Shown piece after piece: positions 47,634-59,400 of a stretch of 64,000 nucleotides of DNA (position 1 is its first letter; the number at the start of each line of letters is the position of its first letter). The stretch spans positions 105,475,796 to 105,539,795 of the forward strand of contig NC_081415.1 in the NCBI RefSeq assembly GCF_030272615.1, given 5' to 3'. The stretch is from Cryptomeria japonica (lineage: Eukaryota > Streptophyta > Pinopsida > Cupressales > Cupressaceae). The notes beneath the pieces were generated by a model. That model was not told the DNA's origin and ran no database searches. It worked only from the letters and a program-made list of their open reading frames with translations. A program made the translations under genes and the position numbers.

Positions 47634-48470
47634 GGATTTGGATGAAACAAAACAAACCCTTGGTATGAGGAAAAAAATATATAGGCAAAATCACACATGA
47701 ATGTTGTCTCAAAGTGATTACATAGAGAATATGTTAAAAATATTTCAAATACAAGATGAAAAACCAATTAGTACACATTTGCCTAGTCATTTTAAATTGA
47801 CCAAGGAGATGTGTCCTAAGAAACAAGAGGAGATGGAGTACATGTCCAAGGTTGCGTACCCTTATCCAATAGATACTTAATGTATGTCATGGTGTGTACA
47901 TGGCCATATATCGTACATGCAGTGGGAGTTGTGAGAAAGTATATGAACAATCCTTTAAAAGAGAAATGGAATGAAGTAAAATGGATTCTTCGGTATTTGA
48001 GAGACACTACTACTTAGGAATTATGCTTTGGAGGTTCCAAATCTACTCTATAGGTGTATGTTGATTTAGATCTAGCAAGATATATTGATAATTGGAGGTG
48101 CACCATAGGGTATGTGTTTACTATAGGTGGAACAATAGTTAGTTAGATTTGACAATTGCAAAAGGTTGTTGCAATTTCAACAATAGAAGAAGCACATGTT
48201 GCTACTACATAGGCTAGTAAAGAGATGATTTGGTTACAAGGGTTTATGTAGGAGTTAGGCAAGCAATGGGAGAATAACAGGTTGTACAATAATATTCAAA
48301 GTGTCATTCATCTTGCAAAGAAATTATCCCTTCACTCTAGGACTAAACATAGATAGCTCAGGTACCATTTCATAAAATTAGTTTTAGAGGATGGATAGTT
48401 GAAGCTGGAAAAGATAAACACTATCTATAATCCTATAGATATGTTAATCAACCTATAGTAACTTGAGAGA
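47634..48470 (+). pseudogene. Element C, part 3: end of RT and RNase H
   Basis: Copia sequence starting at about KQTLGMR, then QSDYIENMLKIFQIQDEKP, STHLPSHFKLTKEMCP, MYVMVCTWPYIVHAVGVV, WNEVKWILRYLRDTTT and RNase H remains (STIEEAHVATT, HLAKKLSLHSRTKH). It begins where the C RT piece ends at 20965 (FLGK), so the two look like one polyprotein split by the LINE. Several TAG codons stand where Gln or Trp is expected. The assignment to C rests on order and family likeness, not on a clean target duplication. Confidence 0.78.
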
Positions 48471-48635
48471 AATTGATTCCCTACTCAATTTTTGTTGGCC
48501 TTCAAGCATGATAATAGTAGAAACGAGAAACAAGCGAAGTTCAAGTGCTTCAATCTAGTGTGAGTTATAAGTGTAGCAGTGTTTGTACAATAATAGTCTA
48601 ATTGAGAGATTGTTTAATGTGAATCTTGATTGATC

Positions 48636-49196
48636 TCCAAGTAGGAGATTCCTGGTATGTGGCAATTGATCGTGATGTTGGGCTTAAATGTTGGTGACTT
48701 TGTTAGTTGCATTTTTCCCCAAAATCAATTAATGGGAGAATACAAGGGGGTGGAGCCCCTCTTACAAGGCTTGAGGGGGGTCATCCCCTTGGTAGGTGCT
48801 TGGGGGTGGAGCTCATGGTAGGGGTCTAGGGGAAACACCCCTAATGGAGGGTGCTAGGGGAAACACCCCAATTGAGGGATTGGGGGCATCAACCCCAAAG
48901 CAAAAAAATTCCTTTATTTAATAAAGCAGTCATTTATTGTTTTGGCATGTAAAATGGGCATTTAAACCATAAAAAAGGGCTTGATAAATAAGTGATTGTG
49001 TAATGTGAAACATCATCATATTGTAATTTTATCTTCACTGGATAATAAAATGAAAGTGGATGGTTATTTCTCCATGCATGTAGCCCACATTTGATGACTC
49101 ACATTAAATCTATGTCTTTTGAATTGTTAGTTTTGCCTCTTTTACATTTTATTATGTTAATATTGTTTATTACTCCATTCTTCCTAAACCATAACA
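48636..49196 (+). repeat. Element C polypurine tract and 3' LTR
   Basis: CTCCAAGTAGGAGATT (about 48635-48650) is the primer tract. The LTR should start at 48650 with an eroded TGTTGG (now TCCTGG) and ends near CATAACA at 49196, about 547 bp. It holds a GC-rich block (48750-48900) of short hairpins and direct repeats, for example CTAGGGGAAACACCCC at 48826 and 48854, and a GATAATAAAATGAAAG polyadenylation-like site near 49041. Confidence 0.7.
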
Positions 49197-49500
49197 CCCT
49201 TCTACATTACCTAAGAACATACAAATATACTTCCCTCCACATGAGACAAATATTGTACCTAACCATTTTCCTTTATCTAAAGAAGACCAACTTTTGTTAA
49301 GATTCTTAAAAGACCACTTGATCACCTTTCCACCTTTAAAAGATTATGAATCTCAACAAGGTGACCACACAAAATTCTTTTTCTATGCATATCATCAAAT
49401 GTATGGTCATACCACTGCTAATTGTAGAGCCTTTAAGAGAGAAGTTATAAAACTCCTTTATAATGGTATTTTCCTATAACAAGTGACATTCAACTCCTCT
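49197..49500 (+). pseudogene. Gypsy-type gag fragment with degenerate zinc knuckle
   Basis: LLRFLKDHLITFPPLKDYE, then FFFYAYHQMYGHTTANCRAF and KREVIKLLYNG. The H-x-x-x-G-H-x-T-x-x-C-x-x-x-K pattern followed by a short helix is seen in gag proteins of Tat/Ogre-like gypsy elements. The first Cys is lost (Tyr). This may be the sequence into which element C inserted. It is cut off on both sides and no other gypsy domain is visible nearby. Confidence 0.5.
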
Positions 49501-49699
49501 TTTATCTACTTTCTAATGTGTTTGGATAATATTTTTATATATTATATTGCTCCTCATAATGTTACATTTGAATCTTACCTTTTAGGGGCTCATTGTCATT
49601 CATGGTGGCACAATTTCATATGCAATCATACCTGGGTAGCAAAATAATAACCTATGGTGTAATTTATCTTTCCTACATACTAGGGGGTAGGAGTAGTTT

Positions 49700-50012
49700 A
49701 GAAATATATATCCTTAATAAGATCCATTTCCCCTTGATGGATATGTATCTTTTGTAAGGATCTCTTCCTTGCATAGAATTACATATCCTTCATGAGGATC
49801 TCCTCCTTACTTGGAGATTTGCATCCTTGATAAGAATCTCTTCCTTTCTTGAAAGTGTACATATTTTATGATGATCTATCCTTGGAGTTGAAAGTGTGCA
49901 TCTTTATCAAGAATTCCCCCTTCTAGTGCTTGGGAAGGTGTGTATTCTAGCTAAAGATTTCCTTCCCACCCCTAGTTTGAAAATGTATCCTTGTGCGAAG
50001 GTTTTTGGTTTT
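49700..50012. repeat. Degenerate minisatellite, unit about 40 bp
   Basis: Seven to eight imperfect units with starts near 49708, 49744, 49782, 49821, 49858, 49898, 49942 and 49986. The shared pattern is CATCCTTGATAAGGATCTC followed by TTCCTT and TTGAAAGTGT. Units are about 60-80% alike by eye. Confidence 0.75.
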
Positions 50013-50775
50013 CAATTGGTCGCATATCATTTAATTGACATTTTGGAACACATTCAGTGATCCATCATCAGTGAAAGGAATTTGTAAAATTGGAAAGAAA
50101 AGGTAGCCTTAAAAGAGGGAGGGGAGATGGGGTGAGAATTTTTTTGTTTAACTAATAAAAGTAATAATAAAATCTTAGACATACCTCTAAGTAAATCAAA
50201 AGCATAAAAAATTTCATACAAGGAATATAGGCATAACAACAAAAAATAAACATGAATAACAAAAAATATGTATAAAATGGTAAATAAACAAAAATAAAGG
50301 AATGGGCATGTGATGCTAGTAAATAAATGAAATATATATTTTTCATATACCAGCTGAGTAAAAATGCATAAAACAACGATGTGTAAATATACGTAATTGA
50401 ATAAAAAAGGTTGGATATAAAAAATTATGAAAGAAAAAAAATACAAATAAATATAAAATAAACCAATCAATGGAATATTCAGATAAAAATAGTAAATAAA
50501 TATGTGTAAAGATAAATCTATGTTATAATGAAGGTTGTATAAAAATGTAAAATAAAGGTATGTGGATACACGATGATGAATAATACATGAGTATAAAAAA
50601 AATTAAACATGGGAAAAATATAAAAGAAAAAACCAGAAAGTTGAAGAAAAGAACTAATTGAATAAGAAAAAATAAACAAAGGAAAGGAAACATGAATATA
50701 TATACATATATATTCTATTCATATTTATCTTTGTTCATTTTCTTTAGTTTTTTTTTCTTTCATCTCATATTTCTA
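50013..50775. other. AT-rich stretch without recognised features
   Basis: Long A-rich sequence on the plus strand. The 138-codon minus-strand reading frame at 50054-50470 is Phe/Tyr/Ile-rich low complexity and is not considered a gene. A short TATACATATATAT run lies near 50696-50712. Confidence 0.6.
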
Positions 50776-51118
<343 letters not shown>

Positions 51119-51640
51119 TGACATTCTTTGTCCCTATTAAGATTGGCATGGCTCTTGATGAAGATGGCTTCTTGGAGTTTTCATTTGAATGAATTATCTT
51201 CTTTGACAAAAGCATGGGTGTTTTTAAGGAAAATTTGGTGCTTGGTGTTGTGGGAGTTCTCAACTAGTGTAAATTTAGATAAACAATTATGTCTAATGTC
51301 AAAAATGTGCTCTTTGATTTTAATGCAGATAGATTGACCTTGTTTCTTTGATGTATGGGGTGCCACATGAGAAATCAATATTGTAGATCTTAGAATGGTG
51401 AAGTAAATGTAAGTAATACATGGTAAAATAGATGAGATTCCTTATAGTGGAGACTAGTTTGAAAGTGCAACAAGAAGGATTCTATATATCTTGTTAGAAA
51501 GGCCTTTAATATAAAAGAGGGTGAAAATTTGGAGGTTCATGGGAATATCACATTTAGGTACAGTATTGGCTTGAATATAAACTTGGTTGAAATATCTAAG
51601 GATGTGCTTTTTGTGATAACCATTGAGCTTGAGTCCAATA
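51119..51640 (-). pseudogene. Penelope-like element fragment: RT end and GIY-YIG endonuclease
   Basis: Read on the minus strand: KLNGYHKKHILRYF (about 51630-51590), then LQIFTLFYIKGLSNKI, and a GIY-YIG-type nuclease YNIDFSCGTPYIKET (about 51387-51343), with IKIKEHIFDIRHN, LVENSHNTKHQIFL and the terminal block EAIFIKSHANLNRDKEC (51172-51122). This order of RT thumb, Cys-containing GIY-YIG core and N-x-N-R-D end is that of Penelope-like retroelements. One frame change near 51360 is seen. It ends at the duplicated microsatellite. The fragment lacks the RT palm. Confidence 0.82.
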
Positions 51641-52390
51641 AACCACTCTCTTTTCTTGACATCCTCATCATTAGAAAAGAGGATGGCTCCCATGTCCATT
51701 GTGTCTATATAAAACACACACAAATTGACCTCTACCTACACACCTCTTCCAATCACCACCCTACCTAAAAAATTTGATGTCATTGAAAAATCTTACAACC
51801 CGAGCCTACCATTTTTGTGATAATGATCATATTGAAAAGAATTATTCCATCTCTACCATGTTTTCAAGCTCAGTGGTTATCACAACAAACATGTGTATAT
51901 ATTTCAACTAAGCTACAATTGGAGCTAACTCCATACCTAAATTTGATATGCCCAAGACCCTACAAATTTTTACTCTACCCTATATTGAAGGCCTTTCTAT
52001 CAAGATCTCTAGAATCCTTGTTGCACTTTCAAACCAATCTTAACTACTAGTAAACTTATCCCTTCTACCAAGGATTCTTTACCTTTACTTTACCTTTTGG
52101 GGGTCTACAAGATTAATTTCTCATGAGGCGCCCCATACATTAGAGAAACATGTCAATCCATCTACACTAGAATCAAAAGGTACAATGCTAACATTAGTGT
52201 AGAATTGGTTGAATGGGATTCACTACTTTAAACATGCAAACTAAGAATCACACCCATTCACATCAATCCACATTAAGGAAATAACAAATAAGACCAACTT
52301 CAAACAAATGGTAGAGTTGGGCATAATGATTGGTAACTTCATTTTCAAGAATGGATGCAATAGGGTAAGATGGAATAATTAAATGCAAGA
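51630..52390 (+). pseudogene. Penelope-like element fragment, second copy, opposite strand
   Basis: Starts with the RT block PLSFLDILIIRKEDGSHVH, followed by YIKHTQIDLYLHTSSNHHP (about 51640-51765). This matches the Penelope pattern of FLDV.I.R.DG and KPTHTD.YLH.SSHHP. The KLSGYHNKHVY region (about 51850) and LQIFTLPYIEGLSIKI-like text follow, then the GIY-YIG core GVYKINFS-stop-GAPYIRET (about 52100-52152). The C-terminal end is decayed (to about 52390). Part of it (about 51845-52150) is an inverted copy of 51350-51640, so the two copies lie head to head. Confidence 0.82.
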
Positions 52391-52740
52391 ACTATGGCTA
52401 ATGATACAAAAATGAGATTAATTAGCATAAATAGTCAACTACAAATTAAATATATAGACTTTGAGCACATATCTAGAATTGGGAACTAGAGAGGAACTTG
52501 TGTATGCAATTTAAGCTTAAAAGTGCTAAAATATGTGGCTAGGTGACCTAGTTCCATAGGTGTTTAATGTGGATATTGGAAACAGATTCGAGATCAGGAT
52601 GTTGCTTTGAATATTTCTTTAAATTTATGTTAGAAAGGTGTCAGAGTATGTAGCTGTCATAGTGTCTAGGGGTCTCTACTTTTGTCTTAATCTGCAGTTT
52701 TTGAATCTATGTTCCTTCTTTATTGAACTTGTAACCTATA
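52391..52740. other. Unassigned sequence left of element D
   Basis: I see no coding or repeat feature. Its last five bases, CTATA (52736-52740), are the left target duplication of D. Confidence 0.6.
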
Positions 52741-53849
52741 TGTTGGCAATATGGATGAATTGATTATGTGTTGCATCGATGATTTGTCATTGATGTCAAC
52801 ACTAGCTATTTTGGTTGTTTACAGACAAGCAGGTTTTGGTTATCGGTAGAAGATCTTGTGTTAGCGGTAAGGGTTTAAGGTTTAACCAACAAATCTTTCA
52901 CTGAGAAACCTTGACATAATGCTAAGTGGTGTTGGTGCGGCTTCTAGATGGAATTCAAGATGCAGAAGGTGATCCTTGATTGTGCCTCAACTAATTGGAG
53001 ACATTGCTTTGGCATGGTGGACCTAGATTAGGTTTGGTACCTATCTAGGTTATGGACCGATATCATGTTAACGTGTTCTCTACATGTTATCGAGATGATT
53101 TATGGATTGGTTATTTTTGTTTTGGTCTAAAGCCGACATGGCATATCATTGTAATATGGATGCATGTAATGATATTTTTGTAATATCTTTTAAGTGGTTG
53201 ACCTAATTGGTTTAGGCCTTAAGGTTTGTATAAATTGATGTATGATCTCATTGTAGATCAAGGTATGGGAATGAAATACATGTGTCATGGTTGTGGAATG
53301 TAATATCATATGTGAAGGAGATTTGGTCAATCATAGGTGATAGAATTGGGTTTAAGTAAGAGGTCAAAGGCCTCCGATATTCAGCTTAACTGGGACTGTA
53401 ATCAAGCATAGTAGATGCTGTCTCTGATAGTTCATTCTTCTAGATTGTTGTCTAATTATCTTGAGGTGGTTATAACCTCTCTATAGTCAGTGAGACTCTT
53501 TTGTAATGAGTAGTATGCTCTAGGCAGTGTGCTTTCCTGCATGTGTAGGCCGCTTATTGTATCACATACTTTCTGTAAAAGTATCATATGACTGTGGGTA
53601 GGCTTCCCACTGTGGTTTTTCTCTTTACTGGGTTTTCCACATACAAATAATGGTGTTATGTGGCATGGTTTCATTATGTTAATTCTCTGTTTCATTCTTA
53701 AGTTTTATTGCTTACCGGTATTTGTTTCTACTATTCTAGTATCCAATGTTTTTGTGCTTTGGTTAAAGGTTATAAAGTGGTTTGATTAATATAATCTATT
53801 GACAACTGATTCACCCTCCCCTCTCAGTTGTCCACTGGTTATCCTAACA
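52741..53849 (+). repeat. 5' LTR of element D
   Basis: TATA-like TTGTATAAATTG near 53225 is followed by TGATCTCATTGTAGATCA, an inverted repeat with 6-bp arms. GATTCACCCTCCCCTCTCAG lies near 53810. Confidence 0.95.
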
Positions 53850-53851
53850 AT

Positions 53852-53863
53852 TGGTATTAGAGC
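53852..53863 (+). promoter_or_regulatory. Element D primer binding site, one mismatch
   Basis: TGGTATTAGAGC two bases after the LTR. The C of TGGTATCAGAGC is changed to T. Confidence 0.9.
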
Positions 53864-53907
53864 TTTGGTCCTCTTTTGCAGAAGCTTAACCACTTGAGGT
53901 AGATCCT

Positions 53908-56900
53908 ATGGGAGCTAATACTTCAAATCGATTGGAAACTATTTTCAGAAGAGAAATCCCTAAGCTTGATGGAACAAATTATGGGATATGGAAAATCCGA
54001 ATGGAGACTCATCTTAGATGTCTTGGCAAGGACATTTGGGAGATCACTGAGAAAGGGTACACACCTTATGATCCGACATCTGGCAATTTTGCTCTTGCAA
54101 ACCTGGACAAGAATATTGAAAATGATTTCAGAGATAGAAAAGCCCTCTTGTGTGCACTTACTGATCAACAAATTATGGGATTGATTGATAAATCATCTAC
54201 AAAGGTTATGTGGGATAAATTGAAAACTCTAAATGAAGGTGATCCTACTATCAAAATTGCTAAACTTGATGGTTACCGGGTAAGGTATGAGAACTTGAAG
54301 ATGGAAGATAATGAAAGAATTGCTACATTTATGGAAAGAGTAAATGAGTTTGTCATGGGAATTCAATATTGTGGAGGATCTCTAAGTGAAGATGAAATAG
54401 TTTCCAAAGTGTTGAGATCCCTTACACTGACTTACAAGATGAAGGCAACTACAATTATTGAATTGAGAACAATAGCAAACACTTCAGTTAATAGAGACAT
54501 TCTGATTGGGAAATTATCTGCTTTTGAGATTGAAGAATTTGGACCTTCTGGAGCTACAAAGTCTAAACCTTTTTTTCATGCATCATCTTCTACCAACAAA
54601 AGTGATTGGAAAGCCTTATATGCAAATGAATTGGAGCATATGAGGAAAGAGGATGAACAATTTGAGCAACTTGAAGCCTTATTTTCTAGAAGAATACCTA
54701 AAGGACCGACATGAAGTAAGTATGAAGGAAAAGCACCTTTTAAATGTTTTGCATTTAATAAGATTGGTCGTTTTGCATCTAGATGTCATGAAAGGAATGC
54801 AAGATTTGAAGAGAGAGTTAAGAAATTATTCAAGCCAAATCAAAATAGATATAGATTCAAGAAAAGAAAACAATGCTACATAGCGGATGAGGAAGGAGTA
54901 AGTGATGACTTTGAGGATGAACCGACAACAGACTTTGCTAGTGGAATACAATGGCAGTCAAGTTAGATTTGTGTCCCTGCAAGAATACAATGACGGTCAA
55001 GTCAGATTTGGAGATGACAAAACATGTATGATCAAAGGTAGAGGTATTATTTCTCTGGATGGAAAGCATTATACTGATAATGTCTATTATGTAGAAGGTT
55101 TAAAGCACAATCTTTTAAGTGTTGGTCAATTGGTAGACAAGGGTTTCCAACTTCAGTTTAAAGATAGAAAATGCAAAATCATTAACAAAATTGGTTTGGA
55201 GATTGCAACCGGTACTCAGACTGGAGGTAATATCTTTCACTTGAAACTGGTAATAAGACATGTTTGATTGTTCATATTGATGAGAGTTGGTTATGGCATA
55301 AGAGGTTGTGTCATGTTAATTTTGATTATATTGTTAAGATCAGTTCAACAAAGGCAGTTAGAGATATACATAAGATTTTAAAGCCTCATAATCTGGTATG
55401 TAAGGAATGTCAATTGGGAAAGAAAGTTAGAACTTCTTTTAAGAGCATACATGATAAATCTAATGATGTACTTGATTTGATTCACACTGACTTATGTGGT
55501 CCAGGAAGGACTAGAAGCTTTCAAGGTGATAGGTATTTCATGCTGATAATTGATGACTATTCTAGAATGACGTGGGTGACATTTCTTAGGGAGAAGTCTG
55601 AAGCCTTTGAGAAATTCAAGATCTTTAAAGCAAAGGTGGAAAGAAAAATTGGATTGAAAATCAAATGTCTAAGATCAGATCAAGGCAATGAGTTCACTTC
55701 TCATGAATTTAAGAGTTATTGTGAGACAAATGGAATTAAGAGACAATTATCTGCACCCCAGACTCCTCAGCAGAATGGAGTAGTGGAAAGAAATAATAGA
55801 ACCATTTTGTATGCAACAAGAACTATGATGATGGAAGCCAAATTGCCTCACATATACTGGAGAGAAGTAGTGAGTACAATAGTCTACACATTCAATAGAG
55901 TTCACATCAAAGGTGAAACCAGTAAGACCCCTTATGAATTATGGTTTGGACATACACCTACTATTAAATATTTCAGAATTTTTGGAAGTAAATGTTATAT
56001 CAAAAGGGATGACTTGATTAGGAAGTTTGATCCTAGATGTGATGAAGGGATACTTCTTAGATATTCAATTCAAAGAAAATCATATAGATGTTATAACAAA
56101 ATATTGTAGAAAATTGTGGAGAGCGCAAATGTGAAAGTGGATGAGCAATACAAAAATCAATCTATATCATATGATAGGGAATCGATAGTGGAAATGATCA
56201 TAACTATACTAATGATGCCTCAACCGATACAAGACACTGAGATAGTTATACTGGTACAATCAAAAAATTCAACTATGACTAGTGATCAGAAAATTGAACT
56301 TGAAGTTCAGAAGACACAAAGATATGTAAGGTTAAATCATTGAAGATAGAAACAAGGGAGTTATGACAAGAAGATGACTGGCAAATGAAGAGGTATGTCA
56401 TATTTCTCAAATTGAATAGGCATATATTATTGAATCTTGTAAAGATAAACATTGGTTAAAGGCTATGGAAGATGAATTAGATCAGATAGAGAAGAATGAG
56501 ATTTGGAATTTACTTCCCCGACCTAAAAATAAGAATGTTATTGGAACTAAATGGGGTTTTAGGAATAAACTAAATGAGGATGGTCAAGTTGTAAGAAATA
56601 AGCCTAGATTGTTTTTTAAAGGATATTCTCAAATGGAAGGAATTGATTATGGTGAGACATTTTCACCTGTAGCTAGAATTGAAGCTGTTAGACTATTTCT
56701 TGCCTATGCAGCATATAAGAACTATAAGGTCTATCAAATGGATGTTAAATGTGCATTTTTGAATGGTGAACTTGAGGAAGAGGTATACATTGAGTAGCTT
56801 GATGGATTTTAACTAACAAATGATAAATATATGGTGTGTAGGTTAAGGAAAGCTTTATATTGATTGAAACAAGCTCCTAGAGCTTGGTATGCAAGGTTGG

Positions 56901-57948
56901 ATAAATATCTTTTGAAGCTTGGTTTTACTAAAGGCAATGCTAATAGTAATTTACATTATAAGATCACTAATTATGATATTCTGATTATTGAAGTATTTTT
57001 TGATGATATCATTTTTGGAGAAGAAGATAAATTGTGCATGGAATTCTCTAATAATATGAAGAATGAATTTGAAATGTCCATGATTGGTGAGATGAGATTT
57101 TTCTTAGGTTGGCATATTACTCAAACTAACAAAGACATTTTTATCTGTCAAACTTAGTATCTAATGGAATTTTTTAAGAAGTTTGGTATGGATAATTCCA
57201 AACCGGTAAGTACTCCTATGGTGACAAGTGAGAAATTATCTATCAAAGACACACCTGCACCGATAAATTCAATAAGGTACAAGTTTATGATTAGTGTCTT
57301 GTTATATCTAACTCAGACTAGACCAGATATTATGAATGCAGTAAGTATTGTTTCAAGATATCAAAGTAATCCTAAAGTAAATCATGAATATGCAGTAAAG
57401 AGGATATTCCAGTATTTGCAAGGAACAATAGAATATGGGTTGTGGTATTCTAGAGATGATAACTTCACTTTATGTGCATATACAGATTCAGATTGGGTAG
57501 GAGATAATCATGACAGGAAGAGCAATTTTGGTGGAGCTTTCTTTCTTGGAAAGAAATTGGTTTCATGGATCATCAAAAAATGATCATGTCTTTATTTATC
57601 TACTGTAGAAGCTGAATATGTTGCAGCAATAACTAATTGGACTCAAGTCTTGTGGATGAAGCAAATGTTGAAGGATATCAATGTAAATTGTAGTGAACCG
57701 GTAGTTATCTATTGTGATAACTTTGTAGCTATTGACATGTCTAAGAATCCGGTATTTCACTCTAAGAATAAGCACATATCAAAAAATATAACTTTGCGAA
57801 GGACAAGGTGGAAGAAAAGGAAGTCAAATTGGTTTATGTGAACACTAAAGAACAGATTGAAGATATATTCACTAAACCATTGTCTAAGGAATCATTTCAG
57901 TATTTGAGAGATAGGTTAGGGGTATCTACCCCTCTGACAGAAACTTAA
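53908..57948 (+). pseudogene. Element D gag-pol pseudogene lacking the protease active site
   Basis: Gag is well kept: the ATG at 53908 opens 268 codons with KLDGTNYGIWKIRMETHL. A zinc knuckle CFAFNKIGRFASRC follows (about 54740-54781). Compared with B, the stretch with the protease motif (DSG-CSHH) is missing between DEPTT (about 54920) and EYNGSQVRF; a short repeat EYN-GQVRF remains. GAG_pre-integrase WLWHKRLCHVNFD (about 55288) and integrase follow, with HTDLCGP (about 55487), SDQGNEF (about 55676) and VERNN, all three catalytic residues kept in the open stretch 55264-56109. RT (56465-57157) has FFDDIIFG for the usual FVDD. RNase H runs to 57948. Stops and two or more frame changes are present. 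Confidence 0.94.
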
Positions 57949-58287
57949 TTGATGGAGTAGACCATCAATCCGGTATGCATCATCAGCTTCATCCTTTTCT
58001 CTGGGTTGATGTAGTGGTGCTACTACTAAGGGGAAGTAGTCAACTTTGAGATTCAGAGGCTTATATTCTTTCTTTGATATTTTTGTCAGATTTTTGGCAT
58101 TGATGTCAAAGGGGGAGAGATAGTGATGTGAAAAATAAATTCAGAACTTTATAGAGATATTATTCATATTCAAAGCTATATGCAGGAGATTGTTGGTTGT
58201 CTTCCACATGGGGAGACTTGTTTGGCATTTCTTGGTACTTAGATATTTTTCACATCTAGTGTTGCCATCAATGCCAAAGGGGGAGAT
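57949..58287 (+). promoter_or_regulatory. Element D multiple polypurine tracts
   Basis: Tracts AAGGGGAAGTAG (about 58028), TCAAAGGGGGAGAGATAG (about 58107) and CCAAAGGGGGAGAT (58274-58287), the last adjoining the LTR. Confidence 0.78.
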
Positions 58288-59395
58288 TGTTGGCAATATG
58301 GATGAATTGATTATGTGTTGCATTGATGTTTTGTCATTGATATCAACACTAGTTGTTTTGGTTGGTTATCGACAAACAGGTTTTGGTTACCAGTAGAAGA
58401 TCTTGTGTTACCGGTAAGGGTTTAAGGTTTAACTGGTCGAGATTTCAATGAGAAACCTTGACAGAATGCTAAGTGGTGTTGGTGCAGCTTCTAGATGGAA
58501 TTCAGGATGCAAAAGGTGATCCTTGATCATGCCTCAACTGATTGGAGACATCGCTTTGGCATGGTGGACCCAAATTAGGTCTGGTACCTATCTAGGTTAT
58601 GGATCGGTATCATGTTAACGCGTTCTCTACACGTTACTAGGATGATTTATGGATTGGTTATTGTTGTTTTAGTCTATAGCCGACATGGCATATCTTTGTA
58701 ATATGGATGTATGTAATGATCTTATTATAATATCTTTTAGGTGGCCGACCTAATTGGTTTAGGCCTTAGGGTTTGTATAAAGTGATGTAAGATCTTATTG
58801 TAGATCAAGGTATGGGAATTAAATACATGTGTCGTGGTTGTGGAATGTAATATCATATGTGAAGTAGATTTGTTCGATCATAGGTGATTGAATTGGGTTT
58901 AAGTAATAGGCCAAAGGCCTCTGATATTGAGCTTAACTGTGACTGTAATCAAGCATAGTAGATGCTATCTCTAGTAGTTCATTCTTCTGGATTGTTGTCC
59001 AATTATTTTGAGGTGGTTATAACCTCTCTATAGTTAGTGAGACTCTTTTGTAATGAGTTGTACGCTCTAGGCAGTGTGCCTTCCTGCATGTGCAGGCCCC
59101 TTATTGTATCACATACTTTCTGCAAAAGTATCATTTGACTATGGGTAGGCTTCCCACTGTGGTTTTTCCCTTTACCGAGTTTTCCACGTACAAATCATGC
59201 TGTTATGTGGTATGGTTGCATTGTGTTAATTCTCTGTTTCATTCTTAAGTTTTATTTCTTGCCAGTACCTGTTTCTACTATTCCGGTATCCAATGTTTAT
59301 GTGCTCTCGTTAAAGGTTATAAAGTGGTTTGATTAATATAATTTTTTGGCAACTGATTCACCCCCTCTCTTAGTTGTCCATCGGTTATCCTAACA
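58288..59395 (+). repeat. 3' LTR of element D
   Basis: 1,108 bp, from TGTTGGCAATATGG to CCTAACA, then CTATA. The R-like segment TATAAAGTGATGTAAGATCT is followed by TATTGTAGATC, which keeps a 5-bp hairpin. Confidence 0.95.
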
Positions 59396-59400
59396 CTATA

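Larger units (their letters stand above)
52741..59395 (+). mobile_element. Element D: complete copia retrotransposon (Sirevirus-like), family of A
   Basis: LTRs of 1,109 and 1,108 bp start TGTTGGCAATATGG and end CCTAACA. CTATA flanks both sides (52736-52740 and 59396-59400). The length is 6,655 bp with no nested insertion. It carries a primer site, gag-pol, polypurine tracts and two similar LTRs (about 95% by eye). Its pol is very like that of element A. Confidence 0.97.

Noticed and set aside
50054-50470. 138-codon minus-strand reading frame
   Set aside because: Phe/Tyr/Ile-rich translation of A-rich low-complexity DNA with no domain or context.
51529-51630. Plus-strand reading as further upstream Penelope RT
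   Set aside because: The minus-strand reading of the same bases matches the other copy's RT-thumb region much better, so the plus reading there is a shadow.
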